Positions 7,288 through 9,797 of a stretch of 9,797 bases of DNA are shown here, in pieces. Below the pieces are notes generated by a model. That model worked only from the letters and a program-made list of their open reading frames with translations, did not search any database and was not told where the DNA came from. Position 1 is the first letter of the stretch. Every line of letters starts with the position of its first letter. Both the position numbers and the translations under genes were made by a program. This DNA is from Melioribacteraceae bacterium (GTDB lineage: Bacteria > Bacteroidota > Ignavibacteria > Ignavibacteriales > Melioribacteraceae), in assembly GCA_015486905.1 (NCBI GenBank), contig WFQV01000257.1, positions 1 through 9,797 on the forward strand, read 5' to 3'.

Positions 7288-7836
7288 TTGGAATTAAAAT
7301 TGACAAAGCAGGAAGAAATACTTTTTTTACTGCGTACTTACGGCATCCGCCAAACTTGGCTTGCTAAAAAATTGGGGCTAAGGAAACAAACTCTTTCTTA
7401 CTTACTTAAAGAAAGTCCCCGCTTAGATGATGACCTTTACAAAAAAATCAAAGACATTGTTGACAATTATCAACTTGAATTAGACCTGTTTAGGGACGTA
7501 GAAGAAGACCTCGACCTTTTCAAGGAAGAAAATCTCCGTCTTGGAGTGGGTGAAAGAATAAGAATATTCGCAAAAAGAAAATACAATACGCTTAAAGCCC
7601 TTGCCGATGCACTGGAAATGAAACCGCAGCAACTTCAAGAATACGTAAGCGGACGCAGAGAACCCGGTACAAAAATTTTACGGAAATTATTACGCCTTGG
7701 TTGTGATATTAATTGGCTGCTCGGCGGAGCGGAATCTTTGGAAAGCTACCGGGTATTTAAATTGGAGCAAGAACTCAAACGCAACGAAATAGCCCTCGAA
7801 CAAATTAAGAATGCATTGAAAAAATTGGAAGGGTAA
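7288..7836 (+). CDS. Double helix-turn-helix regulator, CI-repressor-like
   Basis: This 182-aa protein is probably a cytoplasmic DNA-binding regulator. Residues 15-60 (RTYGIRQTWLAKKLGLRKQT) form one predicted helix-turn-helix. Residues 86-147 form a second that resembles the phage CI repressor DNA-binding domain: LKALADALEMKPQQLQEYVS followed by GCDINWLLGG. The tail from about 155 is a heptad-like lysine/glutamate helix, probably for dimerisation. There is no peptidase-type self-cleavage domain as in classical CI. The start is uncertain: no ATG occurs in frame before residue 111, and an in-frame stop lies at 7273-7275. TTG at 7288 is the longest choice; TTG at 7300, with GGAA about 7 bases upstream, is a reasonable alternative. 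It is divergent from res and upstream of the toxin-antitoxin pair. It could regulate either, or be a prophage remnant. Confidence 0.75.
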   Translation: MELKLTKQEEILFLLRTYGIRQTWLAKKLGLRKQTLSYLLKESPRLDDDLYKKIKDIVDNYQLELDLFRDVEEDLDLFKEENLRLGVGERIRIFAKRKYNTLKALADALEMKPQQLQEYVSGRREPGTKILRKLLRLGCDINWLLGGAESLESYRVFKLEQELKRNEIALEQIKNALKKLEG

Positions 7837-7963
7837 GAAAAAATTGATTAAAATAATTATGAACAAATATTATTGCCGTCAAATAAAATTCTAAAATTAT
7901 TTAAACGAACCACATAAAAAAAGAATGTAATTAGAAGATAAAAAAAATATCAATATAAGTATG

Positions 7964-7998
7964 TTGGCTCACAATGAATTTTACATTCACTATTTTAA
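7964..7998 (+). promoter_or_regulatory. Candidate promoter and operator of the toxin-antitoxin operon
   Basis: TGAAT (7975-7979) and ATTCA (7985-7989) make a perfect 5-bp inverted repeat with a 5-nt centre, about 28 bases before the toxin ATG. A TTGG at 7964-7967 and a TATTTTAA at 7991-7998 approximate the Bacteroidota -33 and -7 elements with the inverted repeat between them. An antitoxin bound there would block transcription, the usual autoregulation of higBA operons. The short arms and imperfect -7 box keep this tentative. No Shine-Dalgarno sequence precedes the ATG. Confidence 0.3.
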
Positions 7999-8016
7999 TG
8001 AACTTTTTATTATATT

Positions 8017-8328
8017 ATGATTATTAAATTTGAAAAGTATTATTTACAGGAATTATACGAACAAGGAAAAGCGAGAAATAAGAAATACCGATTTCAAAAA
8101 GCGATTATTAAACAATACAAGAAAACAATAGATAAATTAAAAGCTGCTAATAGAATTGAAGACCTTTACAAAATTAAAAGTTTACATTATGAAATTCTTA
8201 AAGGTGATAAAGAAGGAATTGAAGCTGTTTACATCAATATTAAATATAGGATTGAATTTAGATTGAGTATTGAAGGAGAAATCACGATTTGTAATATTTT
8301 GGAATTAAGCAAACACTATGGAGATTAG
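8017..8328 (+). CDS. higB: HigB-like toxin of the RelE/ParE superfamily
   Basis: This 103-aa protein resembles HigB/plasmid-maintenance-killer toxins, which in characterised members are ribosome-dependent mRNA interferases. It has two N-terminal helices (AIIKQYKKTIDKLKAANRIE, residues 29-48) followed by a beta-sheet core. LHYEILKGDKEGIEAVYINI (56-75) and KYRIEFRL (76-83) match the conserved L-x-GD...G...V-x-I-x-x-x-YRI-x-F pattern. The C-terminal ICNILELSKHYGD (91-103) corresponds to the final strand with its conserved E and H-Y. The length suits the family. The toxin gene precedes and overlaps the antitoxin by 11 bp, the reversed order typical of higBA and different from most toxin-antitoxin operons. 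It appears intact. Activity and target are inferred from the family. Confidence 0.85.
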   Translation: MIIKFEKYYLQELYEQGKARNKKYRFQKAIIKQYKKTIDKLKAANRIEDLYKIKSLHYEILKGDKEGIEAVYINIKYRIEFRLSIEGEITICNILELSKHYGD

Positions 8329-9406
8329 AGAAAATAACATTACGCCTTTTGAACCCACACACCCTGGCGAATTGATAAGAGACGAAATTAATGCGCGGGA
8401 AGATTTAACTCAACGCGAACTCGCAAAACAACTAGGTGTAAAGCCCTCATTCCTAAATGAAATCATTAAGGGTAAGCGTTCAATTACAGCATCAACTGCT
8501 CTCTTGCTTGAGGAGGCATTGGATATACCTGCTGAATATTGGATGAAATTCCAATCCCAATACGAGATTGATAAGGCACGAGTTAAAGAAAAAAATATCA
8601 GAAAATTAAAAAATGTTAAAATATGGAATGCAATTAAAGAATATGTTCCAATAAAATATTTTAAACAATATCTTACTTCCAATTTAGAAGATGATATACA
8701 CATAATAAAAAAAATTTTTAACATTTCTACTATAGATGACTTAATTTTAAACGCTGCTACAAACAAGTTTTCTTATTATAGGAAGTCCGATAAATTACTG
8801 ATTGATGAAAGAAATATGCTTGCTTGGAGTTCTTTGGCAAACTATGAAGCCAAATTACAGGAGACTAATATATTTAATCACAATAATATTGATTCCTTGT
8901 GCATAGAACTTAATAAAATTTTCTTTGAGAATAGAAATACAATTGATAAAACACGTGAGATTCTTAATCAATATGGTATTAAATTAGTTGTAATACAAAG
9001 ATTCGAGAAAGCTCCTATTGACGGGTATTCCTTCTGGTCGGAAGAAAATCCGGCGATTGCAATGACGTTGAGATACAAACGTATTGATTATTTTGCTTTT
9101 ACTTTGCTTCACGAAATAGGACATATTTATTTACATATCTCCGGTGGAATTGATAAAGAATTTATTGATTTGTCAGATTCGGAAGTCACAAACGAAAAAG
9201 AATACCAGGCAAATGATTTTGCGCAACAAAAACTGATCCCTTTGGAAATTTGGGAAGAGATAATCAAGCATAGCCCATTGAATGATAATAGGATAACCAA
9301 ACTGGGTAATAAATTTGGCATTAACCCGGCAATTATTTTAGGAAGACTTTCTTACGAAAAAAATAATTACGCAATAAAAACCAAAATAAAAAGAAAATTA
9401 GGATAA
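8318..9406 (+). CDS. higA: HigA-type antitoxin fused to ImmA/IrrE-type metallopeptidase
   Basis: This 362-aa protein joins two domains. Residues 10-85 are a HigA/XRE DNA-binding domain, with THPGELIRDEI (14-24), the helix-turn-helix LTQRELAKQLGVKPSFLNEI (30-49), and PAEYWMKFQ (71-79). Residues about 210-345 form an ImmA/IrrE (COG2856-like) zinc peptidase domain. It has HEIGH (265-269) as the HExxH site, EYQANDFAQQKLIP (295-308) with the probable third ligand glutamate, and the late family signature FGINPAIILGRLSYE (333-347). The middle (90-205) is helical. Ordinary HigA is about 100 residues, so this is a long fusion version. The HTH part should bind the operator and neutralise HigB. The peptidase domain may sense stress or cleave a partner, but that is inference. 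The ATG lies inside the toxin gene, so translation is coupled. Confidence 0.88.
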   Translation: MEIRENNITPFEPTHPGELIRDEINAREDLTQRELAKQLGVKPSFLNEIIKGKRSITASTALLLEEALDIPAEYWMKFQSQYEIDKARVKEKNIRKLKNVKIWNAIKEYVPIKYFKQYLTSNLEDDIHIIKKIFNISTIDDLILNAATNKFSYYRKSDKLLIDERNMLAWSSLANYEAKLQETNIFNHNNIDSLCIELNKIFFENRNTIDKTREILNQYGIKLVVIQRFEKAPIDGYSFWSEENPAIAMTLRYKRIDYFAFTLLHEIGHIYLHISGGIDKEFIDLSDSEVTNEKEYQANDFAQQKLIPLEIWEEIIKHSPLNDNRITKLGNKFGINPAIILGRLSYEKNNYAIKTKIKRKLG

Positions 9407-9421
9407 AAAAAATTTTTCCCC

Positions 9422-9475
9422 CGCAAGATACGTATCACTCCTCTTGCCCTTGCGAGGTTCACTCTTCCTTTTTTT
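9422..9475 (+). terminator. Possible terminator after the antitoxin gene
   Basis: CGCAAG (9422-9427) pairs with CTTGCG (9449-9454), extended by CC/GG after one mismatch, with a long 21-nt loop. A run of seven T residues follows at 9469-9475, 14 bases after the stem, further than in a classic intrinsic terminator. It begins 15 bases after the antitoxin stop, where termination is expected. Confidence 0.35.
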
Positions 9476-9692
9476 CGATTTATGCTGCTTAAAGATACCA
9501 GCACAACTTCGAAGTATTACATTAACGCAAATGTCGAATCAATGCGCAAAAAACGCATAAATTTTTTCAACATAATTTTGACGCATAAATGAGCTGTAAA
9601 TAGCCGCAATTATACGATTTTAAAAAAAAGGAAATAAATTAAAAGAGAGTTAAAAAATTTGGGACTTTAACAAAAAACTAAGATTTTTCTTG

Positions 9693-9765
<73 letters not shown>

Positions 9766-9786
9766 ATAATTTTAAGAACCGAAGTG

Positions 9787-9794
9787 CAAATTTA
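9787..9794 (-). promoter_or_regulatory. -7 box of the tRNA-Ala promoter
   Basis: The minus strand reads TAAATTTG, a perfect match to the Bacteroidota -7 consensus TAnnTTTG, 21 bases upstream of the tRNA 5' end. This predicts a short leader. The -33 element would lie outside the window. The box supports an FCB-group origin, although an 8-base match in A+T-rich DNA is only moderate evidence. Confidence 0.5.
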
Positions 9795-9797
9795 GAC

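Noticed and set aside
9482..9592. 36-codon plus-strand frame between the antitoxin and the tRNA
   Set aside because: It overlaps the probable terminator region, has no ribosome site or recognisable motif, and its composition is like non-coding A+T-rich DNA.

Overview
The window is an A+T-rich bacterial accessory region. It carries a type III restriction-modification operon on the minus strand, a phage-repressor-like regulator and a HigB/HigA-type toxin-antitoxin pair on the plus strand, and a tRNA-Ala gene at the right edge. Base composition, weak or missing Shine-Dalgarno sequences before several starts, and a perfect TAnnTTTG box just upstream of the tRNA suggest the Bacteroidota/Ignavibacteriota (FCB) group. 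That placement is an inference from signals, not from a marker gene.

Layout, left to right. Positions 1-263 hold the probable 3' end of a plus-strand gene that runs into a compound palindromic element (156-264). Positions 354-6393 are the restriction-modification operon, read right to left: res (895 aa), a 58-aa small ORF overlapping the res stop, a 121-bp gap with a hairpin, rhuM (341 aa), and mod (680 aa), which overlaps rhuM by 4 bp. Positions 6394-7287 are a long intergenic stretch with short GC-rich palindromes and repeated words. Positions 7288-7836 encode a 182-aa protein with two predicted helix-turn-helix regions, the second resembling the phage CI repressor DNA-binding domain. Positions 8017-9406 encode a HigB-like toxin and, overlapping it, a HigA-type antitoxin fused to an ImmA/IrrE-type zinc peptidase domain. 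A weak hairpin plus T-run follows, and tRNA-Ala(GGC) lies at 9693-9765 on the minus strand.

How the genes work together. Mod should methylate adenine at the recognition site, and Res (helicase plus PD-(D/E)XK nuclease) should cut unmodified DNA in complex with Mod. RhuM and the 58-aa protein lie between res and mod, so they are probably co-expressed with the system; their roles are unknown. The toxin-antitoxin pair could stabilise the island or act in abortive defence. The most notable points are the res-orf58-rhuM-mod order, the uncharacterised coupled 58-aa gene, and the antitoxin-peptidase fusion. None of these is proven here to be a new system.
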